Shown: positions 17,792 through 27,677 of the stretch, piece by piece
Layout: each line of letters begins with the position of its first letter
Position numbering within the stretch: position 1 is the first letter of the stretch
Source: Hyphomicrobiales bacterium
Lineage (GTDB): Bacteria; Pseudomonadota; Alphaproteobacteria; Rhizobiales; Beijerinckiaceae
Reading direction: 5' to 3'
NCBI GenBank assembly: GCA_027489535.1
Contig: JAIXZO010000003.1
Location: 1-64,000, forward strand
DNA: 64,000 nt
The notes under the pieces: generated by a model
The model's input: only the letters and a program-made list of their open reading frames with translations
What the model was told of the DNA's origin: nothing
Databases searched by the model: none
Position numbers and translations under genes: made by a program

Positions 17792-18637
17792 TTACTGCTT
17801 GAGAAGCGACAGAATGGTCTGCGGCTGCTGGTTGGCCTGCGCCAACATCGCCGTGGCCGCCTGCTTGATGATCTGCTCGCGGGCCAGATCGGACGTTTCC
17901 TTGGCGAAGTCCGTATCGAGAATGCGGCTGCGCGACTGGGACGTATTGATCGACACGTTCGTCAGATTGTCGATGGTGTAGGCCAATCGGTTGATCATGG
18001 CGCCGAGCGACGCGCGTCCCGCGGACACGTAGTCGAGCGCCGTATCGATGGCCGACAAGGCGGTGTCGGCGTCGGTGCTGGTCGAGATGCCGCCGGCGGC
18101 TCCGTAACCGATGCCGTCCGTGGCATTGCTGGCGCTGGATGCGGACCCGACAAAATTGCCGATGGCGAGAGAAACCGTCTGGCCGGAATTGGCGCCGATC
18201 TGGAACACGAAGGTCGTCGTCGCATTCAGGATGTTCTTGGCGTTCCACTCGGTCGTGTTGGCGATGCGCGTGATTTCGTCTCCGAGCTGCTGGAACTCCA
18301 AATGGAGAAAGCCGCGATCGGTGTCGTTGTTGGTGTCGTTTCGCGATTGCACGGCCAGTTCGCGCATGCGCTGCAACATGTTCGTGATTTCGATGGTCGC
18401 GCCGTCGGCGGTCTGCAGCATCGAGATCGCGTCGTTGGCGTTGCGCACGGCCTGATCGAGACCGCGGATCTGGGACGTCATGCGGTTCGAGATCGCGAGG
18501 CCCGCAGCATCGTCCTTGGCGGAGTTGATGCGCTTGCCCGTGGACAACCGCTCCATTTCGGTCGCGAGCCTGCGATCGACCTTGGTGAGCGCGTCGCGGG
18601 ACACGAGCGCATTGATATTCGTATTGATGACCGACAT
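17792..18637 (-). CDS. fliC: Flagellin 2
   Basis: A 281-residue flagellin with the same architecture as flagellin 1: N-terminal MSVINTNINALVSRDAL and C-terminal SRSRILDTDFAKE...ATAMLAQANQQPQ. The central segment (about residues 140-190) is Ser/Thr/Ala-rich and differs from flagellin 1. GGAGC precedes the ATG, and a perfect RpoN promoter lies 46 nt upstream, so this flagellin and the glycosyltransferase behind it are likely expressed together, earlier than flagellin 1. Two flagellins under different sigma factors would allow a proximal/distal filament segment, as in Caulobacter or Shewanella (inference). Confidence 0.97.
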   Translation of the reverse strand: MSVINTNINALVSRDALTKVDRRLATEMERLSTGKRINSAKDDAAGLAISNRMTSQIRGLDQAVRNANDAISMLQTADGATIEITNMLQRMRELAVQSRNDTNNDTDRGFLHLEFQQLGDEITRIANTTEWNAKNILNATTTFVFQIGANSGQTVSLAIGNFVGSASSASNATDGIGYGAAGGISTSTDADTALSAIDTALDYVSAGRASLGAMINRLAYTIDNLTNVSINTSQSRSRILDTDFAKETSDLAREQIIKQAATAMLAQANQQPQTILSLLKQ

Positions 18638-18682
18638 GAAGCTGCTCCGAAGCGGTTCCTTCGTTGTACGTCCCGCTTCATC

Positions 18683-18698
18683 AGCAATTGCCGTGCCA
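18683..18698 (-). promoter_or_regulatory. RpoN promoter of flagellin 2
   Basis: Minus strand TGGCAC-GGCAA-TTGCT, a full match to the consensus, 46 nt upstream of the flagellin-2 ATG. Confidence 0.88.
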
Positions 18699-18887
18699 AA
18701 TACAACCTGTTGATTAATCTAGATATTTTCCCGACATCCGTGGCTACGCCCGGATTCGGAGCGTCGCTGCGGCCGATGTTCGGTGCCTGCCGGCCGCACA
18801 CCGCACTTGCCGCGCGGGCGACGGAGGCTACTGTCGCAACCGTCGTTCCGCACGCGATGCGTGCAGATGCAATGAAAGCGCTTTCGA

Positions 18888-19388
18888 ATGTCCGCTCCCG
18901 TGTTGCAGAAGCTGAAGTCCCTCGACCTGGCCGCATTGACGGAGCCGGAACGGCAATCGGCCATTCTCGAAGCGAAGACGCAGTTGGAGGTTCTGAGCGC
19001 GGTCAAGAACCCCGACGCCGACGTGCTGGCCCAACGGATCGAGTATCTCAAGCTCTGGCATGCATTGGCCAAGCTGCGCGTCGTCGACGTGCAGAACGAC
19101 GTCGCTCCGCCCGATCCCATGCCCGAGGTGGAGCGGATGTTTCCGGCCGAGATCGCCGATCCCGAGACGCACGAGGAGCCTCACGACGAGAACAGGACCG
19201 AGCCGGAACTCGATACCGAGGGGAGCGACATCGCGGGGTTCGTCGCCGTACGCCTGATCGAGGCGGGAACGCTGCGCGGCATGCGCCTGCCCATGGGCAT
19301 CGTCATCGACGTCGCGCCGGAAGATGCGGATCACCTGATCGAAACGGGCAAAGCCCGGTTGCTCGAAGAGGGCGAAGGGCGCGGCTGA
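18888..19388 (+). CDS. Hypothetical protein, 166 aa
   Basis: Not recognised. A soluble acidic protein in two parts: a helical N-terminal half (about 1-70) and a compact C-terminal unit (about 117-160, with RLIEAGTLRGMRLPMG and EDADHLIETGKARLLEE) that resembles small beta-rich modules of phage and secretion proteins, but I cannot name it. The Pro/Glu-rich linker contains His and Asp. Start ATG 18888 has a poor ribosome site. It ends 3 nt from the convergent lytic transglycosylase gene. Normal amino-acid usage supports coding. Confidence 0.62.
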   Translation: MSAPVLQKLKSLDLAALTEPERQSAILEAKTQLEVLSAVKNPDADVLAQRIEYLKLWHALAKLRVVDVQNDVAPPDPMPEVERMFPAEIADPETHEEPHDENRTEPELDTEGSDIAGFVAVRLIEAGTLRGMRLPMGIVIDVAPEDADHLIETGKARLLEEGEGRG

Positions 19389-19391
19389 CGC

Positions 19392-20354
19392 TTAGATCCG
19401 CGCGCCTTCCGATGCATCGCGACCCGACGCGTCCAACATTTTCGGCGAGTCCGACCCGCCCGCCGGCGAGTTCGACATCACGCTGAGGAATTTGGCCACG
19501 GTTTCGGCCCCGACCGGCGCACCCGTATCGGGAGCCGCATCGCCGGAGGGCTTCGCGCCGACCGCCATCGCCGCCGCTTCGGACGTGATGACGCCGACCG
19601 TCGGGGGCGGCGAAGAAGCGACGGGAGTCGAAACGGTCGCGCGCAGGGAACTCGAAATGGCCTTGAACGCTGGCTCGGCGCCTTTGGCCAAGCTCTTCGC
19701 ACCGTCGACCACCGCCGAAGCGACGGCCATCAATTCGGTCGTCGGCTTCCCGACGCCTTCGAATTTCTTGGCGAAACGATCATAGACCTCGCCGAAGGAC
19801 GCAGGTTTGCCGCCGGGGAAGAAGATCGAAGGATTGGCTTCGGCCGCCTTGGGCAGCGCCGCCGCGGCGGACGCACTCGGCGACTGACGCATCCCGTTGA
19901 GGAATTTCGCCGCGCCGCCTGCACCGAGGAAATGGGCGAGATAGAGCTCGGTCGCGCCGACTTGAGGCGTGCCTGCGGCCTGCAGGGCGCGGGCGTTTTC
20001 ACTCGCGAATTCCGCGGCCATGCGCGTCGCGATCTGCGGGTCTTTGCGCAGCTTCAGGATGTCCGCCCTGTCGCCGGGCGTGGCATTGCCGGATTCCAGC
20101 TTGCGCGCCTGTTCGCCGAGGCCGTGGCTCGGACCGTAGCGACGAACCATGGTCAACCACGTGTCGTCGATGAACTGGAAGAGGCCGGTGGCGGAACTCG
20201 AGGAGGCTTTGGCGTCGGGATTCAAGCCGCTCTCGACCTGCGCTTGCCGCAGCAGGAAGCCGAAATCGGCCCCCGTATCGAGCGCCGCGGTCTTGATCGT
20301 CGCCGTCACCGCTTCGCGGGACGACGCAACGCTGCCTACCTGCATCGACTGCAC
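19392..20354 (-). CDS. Flagellar lytic transglycosylase (SLT family)
   Basis: A 320-residue protein. The SLT catalytic region is at about residues 25-160: the catalytic Glu is E41 in QAQVESGLNP, followed by the ATGLFQF motif (55-61) and a later YLAHFLGAGGA motif. It cleaves peptidoglycan to let the rod pass. No typical signal peptide is visible, so it may be exported by the flagellar apparatus, like FlgJ. The C-terminal half is Ala/Ser/Pro-rich and could bind rod proteins. FlgJ at 25481-25795 has only the rod-binding half, so this enzyme probably supplies the missing activity. It has its own RpoN promoter. Confidence 0.88.
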   Translation of the reverse strand: MQSMQVGSVASSREAVTATIKTAALDTGADFGFLLRQAQVESGLNPDAKASSSSATGLFQFIDDTWLTMVRRYGPSHGLGEQARKLESGNATPGDRADILKLRKDPQIATRMAAEFASENARALQAAGTPQVGATELYLAHFLGAGGAAKFLNGMRQSPSASAAAALPKAAEANPSIFFPGGKPASFGEVYDRFAKKFEGVGKPTTELMAVASAVVDGAKSLAKGAEPAFKAISSSLRATVSTPVASSPPPTVGVITSEAAAMAVGAKPSGDAAPDTGAPVGAETVAKFLSVMSNSPAGGSDSPKMLDASGRDASEGARI

Positions 20355-20379
20355 TCCTTCAAACCTTCCTGCTCACATC

Positions 20380-20395
20380 AGCAACTTCCGTACCA
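20380..20395 (-). promoter_or_regulatory. RpoN promoter of the lytic transglycosylase gene
   Basis: Minus strand TGGTAC-GGAAG-TTGCT, one mismatch to the -24 element, 26 nt before the ATG. Confidence 0.7.
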
Positions 20396-20536
20396 ATCGA
20401 CCCCGAGACGTCGCCCAAAACGGGACGTGCCGGGAAAATAAACGGGTTCAGCGCCATCTCCGGCGATGATGCGGACTTGGCCGGGGCTGGAAGAAGACTA
20501 AGTTGAAAAGAGCGCAGCCCGCACGCCCGAGGATCG

Positions 20537-20968
20537 ATGGATACGCTTTTGCTCGCCTCCGCCGCTGCACTGCTCGCGATCCTGATCGTCGTCTTGCTGG
20601 TCTATTTCCAAAACCAGCAGGTCAGGCAGCTTCAAGGCATTTACGACCGTCTCGGCCGGATGAAGACGCCCCCGAAGCCGCGCGACGATCCCGAAGCCTT
20701 GCGGCAGGAACGCGCATCCCATGTCGGTGCGCTCGTGATGCTCGAAGCGGATTTGAACCGGACCGGCCGCGACGCTACGCCGGAGGAATTGAACGGCGTC
20801 GACGCGGCCCGCGCGGCGATCAAGGCGCTCAACGAGCGCATCGTGACCGCGGACGATTGGCGCGGTCCGCCCTTCGATCTCGAATGGTCGGAAATCTTCG
20901 AGCAGATGCCGGCGACCAAGCGGCAGTTCTTGGCTGCCGAACTCGATCAGGGCGATCAGCGCAAGTAA
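20537..20968 (+). CDS. Hypothetical single-pass membrane protein, 143 aa
   Basis: Residues 4-24 form one hydrophobic segment (LLLASAAALLAILIVVLLVYF), followed by a charged cytoplasmic-type tail with helical, partly coiled character (about 57-110). GAGGA precedes ATG 20537. It overlaps the convergent flgL gene by 13 bp. Not recognised as a known family. As it is embedded in flagellar genes it could be an accessory membrane protein, but nothing in the sequence proves this. Confidence 0.6.
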   Translation: MDTLLLASAAALLAILIVVLLVYFQNQQVRQLQGIYDRLGRMKTPPKPRDDPEALRQERASHVGALVMLEADLNRTGRDATPEELNGVDAARAAIKALNERIVTADDWRGPPFDLEWSEIFEQMPATKRQFLAAELDQGDQRK

Positions 20969-21861
20969 TTGAACAGCGTCGCTTCGGTAATCTTGACGAA
21001 GGACGCCTGCGACGCTTCCAAGCTCAGCAATTTCTGCTTCAGCTCCGTCACGGCCTTTTCCATGTCCGTATCCTGGAGGGATGAAAGGCTCGTCTTCGTG
21101 ATCAGCGACGAGGCGTCGTTGGCCGTCTGCTGCCCGTCCAGCTTGGCGAGGCGGCTGCCGGCGATCGTTTGATACGTCGTGAAATGATTGACGGCCGCGG
21201 TCATGGAACCCAGTTCCTCGCCGAGGTTCATGCCGGCGCGCAGCTTCGCCACCGACGTGCTCACGATCTCGAAGATCGAGGCGGGAGCCTTCCCCTCGCG
21301 CGGAATGCGCATGAAGACTTCGTCGCCGTTGCTGCCGGTGACCGCCTTGATGCCGTCGGCGATTTCGATCTCGCGACGGCCCTGATCGCCGCGATATTCG
21401 ATCTCGCCCGAAGAATCCGCCGCGAAAGGCGCACTCTTCACGCGGTAGCCGCCGAACATGTATTCGCCGTCGCCGTCGCGCGTGTTGCCGAGCGAGGCGA
21501 GTTGTTCGGCCAGTTGCTCCATCTCGATCGCCACGGTGTTCTTGTCGGCCTGCCCGAGCGTGTCCGACGAACCTTGGATGGCCAATTCCTGCAGTCGGAT
21601 GGAAATGTTGACCGTCTGCGAAAGCACGTTTTCTTCGAGCGTCAGGCGTTGCTGCCCCGCATCGATGTTGCGCTTGAACTGGTCGAGGCCGCTTTGACGA
21701 TTTTCGAGCCGTGAAGCCTGCGTGAAGGCGACGGGATCGTCCGACGGCTTGGCAAGGCGCTTGCCGGTGGCGATCTGCTGCTGAAGCTCGGCGCTCGACT
21801 GCTGGAGGCGCGAGAGGTTTTCGAGCTGCGAACGATAGAATTGCTTGCTGCTGATCTGCAC
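20956..21861 (-). CDS. flgL: Hook-filament junction protein FlgL (HAP3)
   Basis: A 301-residue protein. The flagellin-like N-terminus has LSRLQQSSAELQQQIATGKRLAKPSDDPVAF, the HAP3 hallmark, and the C-terminus ends SLEASQASFVKITEATLFNYLR. It joins FlgK to the filament. The start is GTG at 21861, with AGGAG overlapping the flgK stop region, so translation is coupled to flgK. Length is normal. Confidence 0.95.
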   Translation of the reverse strand: MQISSKQFYRSQLENLSRLQQSSAELQQQIATGKRLAKPSDDPVAFTQASRLENRQSGLDQFKRNIDAGQQRLTLEENVLSQTVNISIRLQELAIQGSSDTLGQADKNTVAIEMEQLAEQLASLGNTRDGDGEYMFGGYRVKSAPFAADSSGEIEYRGDQGRREIEIADGIKAVTGSNGDEVFMRIPREGKAPASIFEIVSTSVAKLRAGMNLGEELGSMTAAVNHFTTYQTIAGSRLAKLDGQQTANDASSLITKTSLSSLQDTDMEKAVTELKQKLLSLEASQASFVKITEATLFNYLR

Positions 21862-21871
21862 GGCCGCGCTC

Positions 21872-24800
21872 CTAGAAGGTCTTCAGGATGGTCGAGAACA
21901 TTTCGCGGGCGGCCATCACCACCTGCGCAGCGGCCTGATAGGCCTGCTGGAAGCGGATCAGGTCCGCGGCTTCGTCGTCGAGATTGACGCCGGTCTTGCC
22001 TTCATACGAGGCCTTGAGGTCGGAGGCGGCGCGTGCCGCGGAGGTGGCGGCCAAATTGGCCACCTGCCCCGACGAGCCGATCTTGGCCGCTGCAGCGAGA
22101 TAGGCGTCTTGGAACGATCCGGAGTTCGGACCGAAAGCGTCCTTCAAGCGGAGACCGGCGAGCAGCAACGCATTGCGCGAGTCGCCCGTCCGCGTCGTGT
22201 CCTTGACCACCGCGAAGGTGTCGCCGGTCTGCGGAACGCCGGAAAGTCGGAACCGGACGCCCTGGTATTCGATGGGCTCGCCGTCCTTGAACGAGCGATG
22301 CGCCAAGCTGACGCCGGTCGCACGATCGAAGATCTCCACACGATCGCCCGAGATCACGGTGACGTCGAAATCGGGAGCTTCGGGGTCGACGCGTCGGATG
22401 TCGGCCGGAAAGCGGCCGACGATGTCGCGCTTGGTCCCGTCGCTGCGCATGAGCACGAGGAGATCTTCCGGCGCGGCGCCGGTCATGGTCACCGCACCGC
22501 CGACGCGCGAAACGCTTTTGGAGGCGTCGACCTTCGTCTGCGTCGCATCGGTGACGGTCGAGGTGATGCGAAGTTCCGCGCCGACGCGTTCGACCGTCAG
22601 ATCCGCACCACGGAAACCGAGATCGGCGGCGGCGGTACGTTCGGCCGCCGTCCTCGCGACGATGCGCATGGACGTGTCGGTCGACCGGAGCCGCATCTTT
22701 CCGTCGGCATCCGTGGACCATGTTACCGTCGCGCCGGAGGTCGAACTCGTGTAGCTCCCGCTCCGACCGGTGAGATCGATCGTTTCGATGGATCCGCCAA
22801 GATTGATCGCGACGTCACGTCCGGCGGCGACTGCATTCGGATCAGCCGCGCCCGCAGCCGACAGCGTGACCGTAAGCGTTCCGGTGAGGCCTAGATCCGC
22901 GGCATCGGCGCCGGAGAATGTAACGCTCGGACCGCCGTCGGCGGCCAGATGCTTCGGCATGAAGAGATTGACGGCAAGTCCGTTCGCGCCGTCATTGGAC
23001 AATTCGAAGCGAAGATCCGTTCCGTCGACGACGGTAAAGGTCCCGCTCTGAAGGAAGGTGCCTTTGATGACGCTTCCGTCCGCGGCCTTCTCGTCCGGCG
23101 TCTTTGCACGCTCGAAGCGGACCTCGTGCACGACGCCGCCGACCGAAACGGTGAAGCTGCGAATGTCGGTCTCGGCGGAGGTCGCCGGCAAAGTGAAGGC
23201 CGCCCCGCTGACGGTGCGCATGGTGGCGGAGGAATCGAGCGCAGCTTGAAGCTTGGCGGCGACTGCCTCGGAACCGAGCCCCGCCACCGCGTCGCCTGCC
23301 AGGCGGACGGCAGGCATGCCCGACACGTCCAAAGCGTAGACTGCACCCGCAAGCGGAAGGCCGGCCCCGTCGCGCTGGACGCTGTCGGTCTCCGGGAACG
23401 CGGACACCGTGACACGGCGCACGCCGTCGCTTCCGAGCGACACAGCGAGGGGCGAGGAGCTTTCGACGAAGCTCATGCCGCGATAGCCCGCCGTTTGAGA
23501 CGGCGTCATATAAACGGCGTCTGCGGTGAAGCCGTTGGCTTCCGTCAGCAGAGCCGCACGGTCGGCTATCGACAATTCGGGGCCGGAGAGCTGACGGCCC
23601 TCACGGGTGAAGATCATCAGGTCCGCCGCATCCGCAGGGGCTTCGAGCGGGCTCGTGGAACGCGTGATGCCCGCGATCGAGAATTCGGCCAGCTTCGCCG
23701 TGCCCAGCGCGTTGATCGTGAGGATCCCCGCAGCCGAGGAAGCGAAAAGATCGCCGTCATATCCGGCCGAAGCGAGAGCATCGTTGATGCCGGCGGCAAA
23801 CGAAGCGGCGCTGCCGTCTCGCAACGTGAAATCCAGCGTGACCGCTGCGGTCTCCGGTTCGACGCGCAGGGTGATCTGCGACGTGGTCTGCGCGACGATT
23901 TCCTTCTCGCCGATGACGAAGGCGGCGGCAGAAAGACTTCGCAGCGACGCCAGATTCACGGCGGATGCACCGGACGGAATCGTCGCGACGACCCCGTTTC
24001 GGGCAAGCCCCAAGGCGCCGGACGGGGACAGCGACTGCGACAAGACCTCTTGAATCTGCGGCAATGCGGGCGGAGGCGTGGCGGCACGAGCCGTCTCGAT
24101 CTGCACTTCCGCCGTGCCGGTGTTGGACGTCGACGCGTCAGCATAGCGCGGCAGCGCGGCGGCAAGCTTGGCTGGATCGTCGATCAACAGCCGAATGCCC
24201 TGCGCCGCCTTGTCGAGCGGCGACACCGTAAACGTGTCGCGATCCTCGGCCTTGCCGGTGAACTCCATCCGGATGCCGTCGATCGTGACGGAGGTGCGGC
24301 CGCTGACCGAAACATTCGCCGACGTCACGGTCCAAAGATCGGAATCCGCGTCGAACGTTGCGGTGTATTCACGGTTGACGAGCGCTCCGGCGGCCGAAAG
24401 ATCGACCACGATTTCGGCACTGCCGCGATTGCCGCTCCCGGCCTTTCCGGCAAGGCTTTCGGTGGAAAACATCGCTCCGCCCGGCGCGCCCGCAAGGTCG
24501 ACGCCCTCGCGGTGCTGGGCGTTCATCATGTCGGCGAACGCGACCGCGAGGCGGTTGATGTCGTCGCGGACGACGAGGGCCTGACGGTGATATTCGAGCG
24601 CGCCGGCGACCGCGCCGCCGGTCAGCTCGTTGGTGGCGGTGTTGGATCCATAAGGATCGACGACGATTTCGATGCGCTCGCCGACGGTCGCGATCCCGAG
24701 GATCGAGGAGCGGTTTCCCGTCACCAATTGCGGTCCGCTGGTCGTCTGTCCGAGGAAGACGTCGACCGCGCCGGTGGATTGTTCGCGCACCGTGACGCCG

Positions 24801-25438
24801 ACGAGGGCGCTCAATTCCCCGAGCAGCTTGTCGCGTTGGTCGAGCAGATCGTTGGAGGGCCGACTGCCGCCGCGTGCGAGATCGCCGTTCAGCCGCGCAA
24901 TTTGAGCCGTGAGGACGTTGGCTTGATCGAGCCCTGCGGAGACGCCCGATTTGGCGGAGTCGATCTCGGAGGCGACGACAGAATCCTGCACGCGGAATTG
25001 CGTGACGACCTGATCGGCGGCATCGACGACCGAGTAGCGGGCGGGCATCGAAGTCGGCGAGGAGGCGAGATCCTGCAACCGCCCGAAGAAGTCGTCGACC
25101 GCGGTGTTGATGTTGGACGGCGTGGTGAGCAGGCCCTTCTCGAGCCGGCCGATGCCGTCGGCCAAAGCCTCGGCGCGGTTCGAGGCCGAGACGGAGGTCC
25201 ACATGCGGGCTTGGAGGAAGGAGTCGCTTGCGCGCTTGACGACGTCCACGAGAACGCCGCCGCCGCCCGTCGCGGTCAGCGAGGTCGGCGTCGCCGCGCG
25301 CTCGCCGACGGTGTTCAAGGTCGCGCTGCGGCGGGCATAGCCCTCCGTGTTCGCGTTCACGATATTGTTGCCGGTGACCTCGAGCGACTTGCGATAGGCC
25401 GCAAGCCCGGAGGCTCCGATGCCCAGAATGTCCGCCAC
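21872..25438 (-). CDS. flgK: Hook-filament junction protein FlgK (HAP1), very long
   Basis: An 1188-residue protein, about twice the usual 450-650. The N-terminus (DILGIGASGLAAYRKSLEVTGNNIVNANTEGYARRS) and the C-terminus (VNLDDEAADLIRFQQAYQAAAQVVMAAREMFSTIL) are classical. The extra length is a central beta-rich, Ser/Thr/Asp-rich region (roughly residues 330-1090) that would project from the hook-filament junction. No frameshift is visible across it. The start is GTG at 25438 with AGGA upstream. It forms the first of two junction rings between hook and filament. Confidence 0.95.
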   Translation of the reverse strand: MADILGIGASGLAAYRKSLEVTGNNIVNANTEGYARRSATLNTVGERAATPTSLTATGGGGVLVDVVKRASDSFLQARMWTSVSASNRAEALADGIGRLEKGLLTTPSNINTAVDDFFGRLQDLASSPTSMPARYSVVDAADQVVTQFRVQDSVVASEIDSAKSGVSAGLDQANVLTAQIARLNGDLARGGSRPSNDLLDQRDKLLGELSALVGVTVREQSTGAVDVFLGQTTSGPQLVTGNRSSILGIATVGERIEIVVDPYGSNTATNELTGGAVAGALEYHRQALVVRDDINRLAVAFADMMNAQHREGVDLAGAPGGAMFSTESLAGKAGSGNRGSAEIVVDLSAAGALVNREYTATFDADSDLWTVTSANVSVSGRTSVTIDGIRMEFTGKAEDRDTFTVSPLDKAAQGIRLLIDDPAKLAAALPRYADASTSNTGTAEVQIETARAATPPPALPQIQEVLSQSLSPSGALGLARNGVVATIPSGASAVNLASLRSLSAAAFVIGEKEIVAQTTSQITLRVEPETAAVTLDFTLRDGSAASFAAGINDALASAGYDGDLFASSAAGILTINALGTAKLAEFSIAGITRSTSPLEAPADAADLMIFTREGRQLSGPELSIADRAALLTEANGFTADAVYMTPSQTAGYRGMSFVESSSPLAVSLGSDGVRRVTVSAFPETDSVQRDGAGLPLAGAVYALDVSGMPAVRLAGDAVAGLGSEAVAAKLQAALDSSATMRTVSGAAFTLPATSAETDIRSFTVSVGGVVHEVRFERAKTPDEKAADGSVIKGTFLQSGTFTVVDGTDLRFELSNDGANGLAVNLFMPKHLAADGGPSVTFSGADAADLGLTGTLTVTLSAAGAADPNAVAAGRDVAINLGGSIETIDLTGRSGSYTSSTSGATVTWSTDADGKMRLRSTDTSMRIVARTAAERTAAADLGFRGADLTVERVGAELRITSTVTDATQTKVDASKSVSRVGGAVTMTGAAPEDLLVLMRSDGTKRDIVGRFPADIRRVDPEAPDFDVTVISGDRVEIFDRATGVSLAHRSFKDGEPIEYQGVRFRLSGVPQTGDTFAVVKDTTRTGDSRNALLLAGLRLKDAFGPNSGSFQDAYLAAAAKIGSSGQVANLAATSAARAASDLKASYEGKTGVNLDDEAADLIRFQQAYQAAAQVVMAAREMFSTILKTF

Positions 25439-25480
25439 TCTCTGATCCTTTCCCGCGTTTCGCGCGCCGAAGCCGTCGAA

Positions 25481-25795
25481 TTACCGCTTCGTCTTCGCGA
25501 CGTTCGGGTCGTAGGCGCGCTTGATCGCGTCCGCGAGGCCGAGGTTCATCTTCTTGGTGGCGAGGTCGGCATAGGACTGGTCGAGCATCGTGCGGAAGGG
25601 CGCCTGCCCCTCCCCGTCGAACAGGCCGTCGCCGAGCTTCGCCTCGTGCATCTGCTTCATCATGGTCTGCAGGAACAGGGCCTCGAAGGCCTTGCCCGCC
25701 TGATCCATCGTCGGCTTCTTGCCGAACTGCTTCGTCTCCGCCAGCGAGGCGGCGTCGGAGGCGTTCATGGCGCGCGGCGCGGTGATCGAGCTCAT
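25481..25795 (-). CDS. flgJ: Rod-binding protein FlgJ, N-terminal-type only
   Basis: A 104-residue protein equal to the rod-scaffolding half of FlgJ: AGKAFEALFLQTMMKQMHEAKLGDGLF and FRTMLDQSYADLATKKMNLGLADAI are typical. The muramidase half of gammaproteobacterial FlgJ is absent, as is common in Alphaproteobacteria; the transglycosylase at 19392-20354 is the likely partner. It is 9 nt downstream of flgI in the flgFGHIJKL operon and is exported to guide rod assembly in the periplasm. Confidence 0.92.
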   Translation of the reverse strand: MSSITAPRAMNASDAASLAETKQFGKKPTMDQAGKAFEALFLQTMMKQMHEAKLGDGLFDGEGQAPFRTMLDQSYADLATKKMNLGLADAIKRAYDPNVAKTKR

Positions 25796-25804
25796 CGGAG
25801 GTCC

Positions 25805-26965
25805 TCAGATCACGATCAGGTCGGCATGGAGCGCGCCGGCCTGCTTCAGGGCTTCGAGGATGGCGACGAGATCGCTCGGCGACGCGCCGACATTGTTGAC
25901 CGCATCGACGATGTTGGAGAGCTCCACGCCCGGCGCAAACAGGAAGGTGCGGGCGGGCGGGGCGCTGACGTCGATCTGGCTGTCCTGCGTGACGACGGTC
26001 TGGCCGCCGGGAGGTGCCGCGTTGCCGGGATTGTTGCCCTGCACGTTCACGCCGGAATTCGGCTGCGAGACGTTCTGGTTTTCCTTGATGCGGACCGTGA
26101 GGCTGCCGTGCGACACCGCCGCCGGCGTGACGCGGACGCCTTCGCCGATGACGATCGTTCCCGTGCGCGAATTGACGATCACGCGCGCCGGCGGGGAGGC
26201 GGATTCGACCCGGATCTCTTCGAGCACCGCCATGAAGGCGACGCGCTGATTGACGTCCTTCGGCGCGGCGACGCGCACCGTGGTGGCGTCGAGCGCGTAG
26301 GCCGTGCCCTTGCCGAGTTCACGGTCGATGGCCTTGGCGAGCCGGCTCGACGTGGAAAAGTCGGGAACGTTCAGGTTGAGCATCATCGCGGGCGACGAGT
26401 CGAAGGGCGTCGCCACGGTGCGCTCGACGGTCGCACCGCCGGGGATGCGCCCGACCGTCGGGATGTTCACCGACACCTTGGAGCCGTCATTGCCCGTGAT
26501 GCCGAGGCCGCCGACGGCGAGGTTGCCCTGCGCCATGGCGTAGGTCTCGTTGTCGGCGCCTACGAGCTGCGTCATCAGCAGGCTGCCGCCGCGAAGGCTG
26601 CCGGCCTTGCCGATGGCCGAAACGGTGACGTCGATCTTCTGGCCGGGCTTGGCGAAGGGCGGCAGCTCGGCCGTCACCATCACCGCCGCGGCGTTCTTGG
26701 CATTGAGCGCGTTCGCGTCGACCGTCAGGCCGAAGCGCGCGACCATGCTCTGCATGCTTTGCAGCGTGGCGGCGACGTTGCCGTCGCCCGTGCCGTTGAG
26801 GCCGACGACGATGCCGTACCCGACGATCTGGTTGGAGCGGACGCCGGCCACGGAGGCGAGATCCTTGATCCGGCTCGTCACCTCCGTCCGGCCGTCCGCT
26901 TGCGCGGGGCCGCCGAACGCGAAGAGCGCGGCGATGACGATCGGGAGAGAGAGGGAGCGGGTCAT
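25805..26965 (-). CDS. flgI: Flagellar P-ring protein FlgI
   Basis: A 386-residue periplasmic P-ring subunit. After a Sec signal peptide ([23 protein letters not shown]) come the hallmarks [32 protein letters not shown] and SGVNVQGN. The start was set at ATG 26965 because GAGGAC stands ahead of it and the signal peptide begins there; an ATG six codons upstream lacks this. The P-ring surrounds the rod in the peptidoglycan layer and needs the chaperone FlgA, found at 46237-46977. Confidence 0.96.
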   Translation of the reverse strand: MTRSLSLPIVIAALFAFGGPAQADGRTEVTSRIKDLASVAGVRSNQIVGYGIVVGLNGTGDGNVAATLQSMQSMVARFGLTVDANALNAKNAAAVMVTAELPPFAKPGQKIDVTVSAIGKAGSLRGGSLLMTQLVGADNETYAMAQGNLAVGGLGITGNDGSKVSVNIPTVGRIPGGATVERTVATPFDSSPAMMLNLNVPDFSTSSRLAKAIDRELGKGTAYALDATTVRVAAPKDVNQRVAFMAVLEEIRVESASPPARVIVNSRTGTIVIGEGVRVTPAAVSHGSLTVRIKENQNVSQPNSGVNVQGNNPGNAAPPGGQTVVTQDSQIDVSAPPARTFLFAPGVELSNIVDAVNNVGASPSDLVAILEALKQAGALHADLIVI

Positions 26966-26979
26966 GGAATGTCCTCGGA

Positions 26980-27666
26980 TCACATCGGCGCGATGGCGCT
27001 GAAGAAGCGGCCGAGCCAGTTTTGCTTGGACGCGTCATGCACGTCGCCGGTGCCCGTATAGGTGATGGTGGCCTGCGCGATGCGGCTCGACTCGACGGTG
27101 TTGCCGGGCCGGATGTCTTCGGGGCGCACGAGGCCCGCCACGCGGACGAATTCCTCGCCCTGATTGAGCGTGAGCGCCTTTTCGCCCTGCACCCACATGT
27201 TCCCGTTCTCGTAGACGCGGGTGACCATGACGGTGATCGAGCCGCGGATCGAGTTGCTCTGATTGGCGGCGCCCTGTCCCGTGAAGGATTGGTCCGTCGA
27301 CATGTCGAAATTGGTGCTGTTGCGGACCTGGGGGATGTTCAGACCCATTTTTCCGAACAGCGCGCTGGGCAAGCCGACGGAGAAGTCGCCGCTGCGGCTC
27401 AGGCTCGCGTCGTTCGACTTCGATGCCGCCATCGTCTCGACCAGGTTGATCGTCAGCACGTCGCCGACGCTGCGGGCGCGGCGGTCTCCGACGAAGAAGC
27501 CCGACTGCGAACCAGAATAGATCGCGCCGTCCGGGCGCTTTTCGCGCGTCGAGACGATGCTGTCGTAGTCCTGCCGGAAATCGGCGGAGGTCTTGGCCTC
27601 GCGCTGGGCGGAACAGCCCGCGGCGAGAAGGGTCGCGCAGAGGACGAGGGTGCGGCCGAATGTCAT
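26980..27666 (-). CDS. flgH: Flagellar L-ring lipoprotein FlgH
   Basis: A 228-residue protein with a lipoprotein signal (LLAAGC, acylated Cys18). The L-ring signature follows: [29 protein letters not shown], and near the C-terminus [16 protein letters not shown]. It forms the outer-membrane bushing around the rod. It lies 11 nt after flgG and 14 nt before flgI. Confidence 0.96.
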   Translation of the reverse strand: MTFGRTLVLCATLLAAGCSAQREAKTSADFRQDYDSIVSTREKRPDGAIYSGSQSGFFVGDRRARSVGDVLTINLVETMAASKSNDASLSRSGDFSVGLPSALFGKMGLNIPQVRNSTNFDMSTDQSFTGQGAANQSNSIRGSITVMVTRVYENGNMWVQGEKALTLNQGEEFVRVAGLVRPEDIRPGNTVESSRIAQATITYTGTGDVHDASKQNWLGRFFSAIAPM

Positions 27667-27677
27667 TTTCGCGATCC

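Noticed and set aside
22949-27061. Very long open frame opposite flgK-flgI; similar ones at 29732-32848, 59212-62736 and 14668-17208 on the plus strand
   Set aside because: These are Arg/His/Gly/Asp-rich antisense shadows of strongly biased GC-rich genes and lack ribosome sites and domains.
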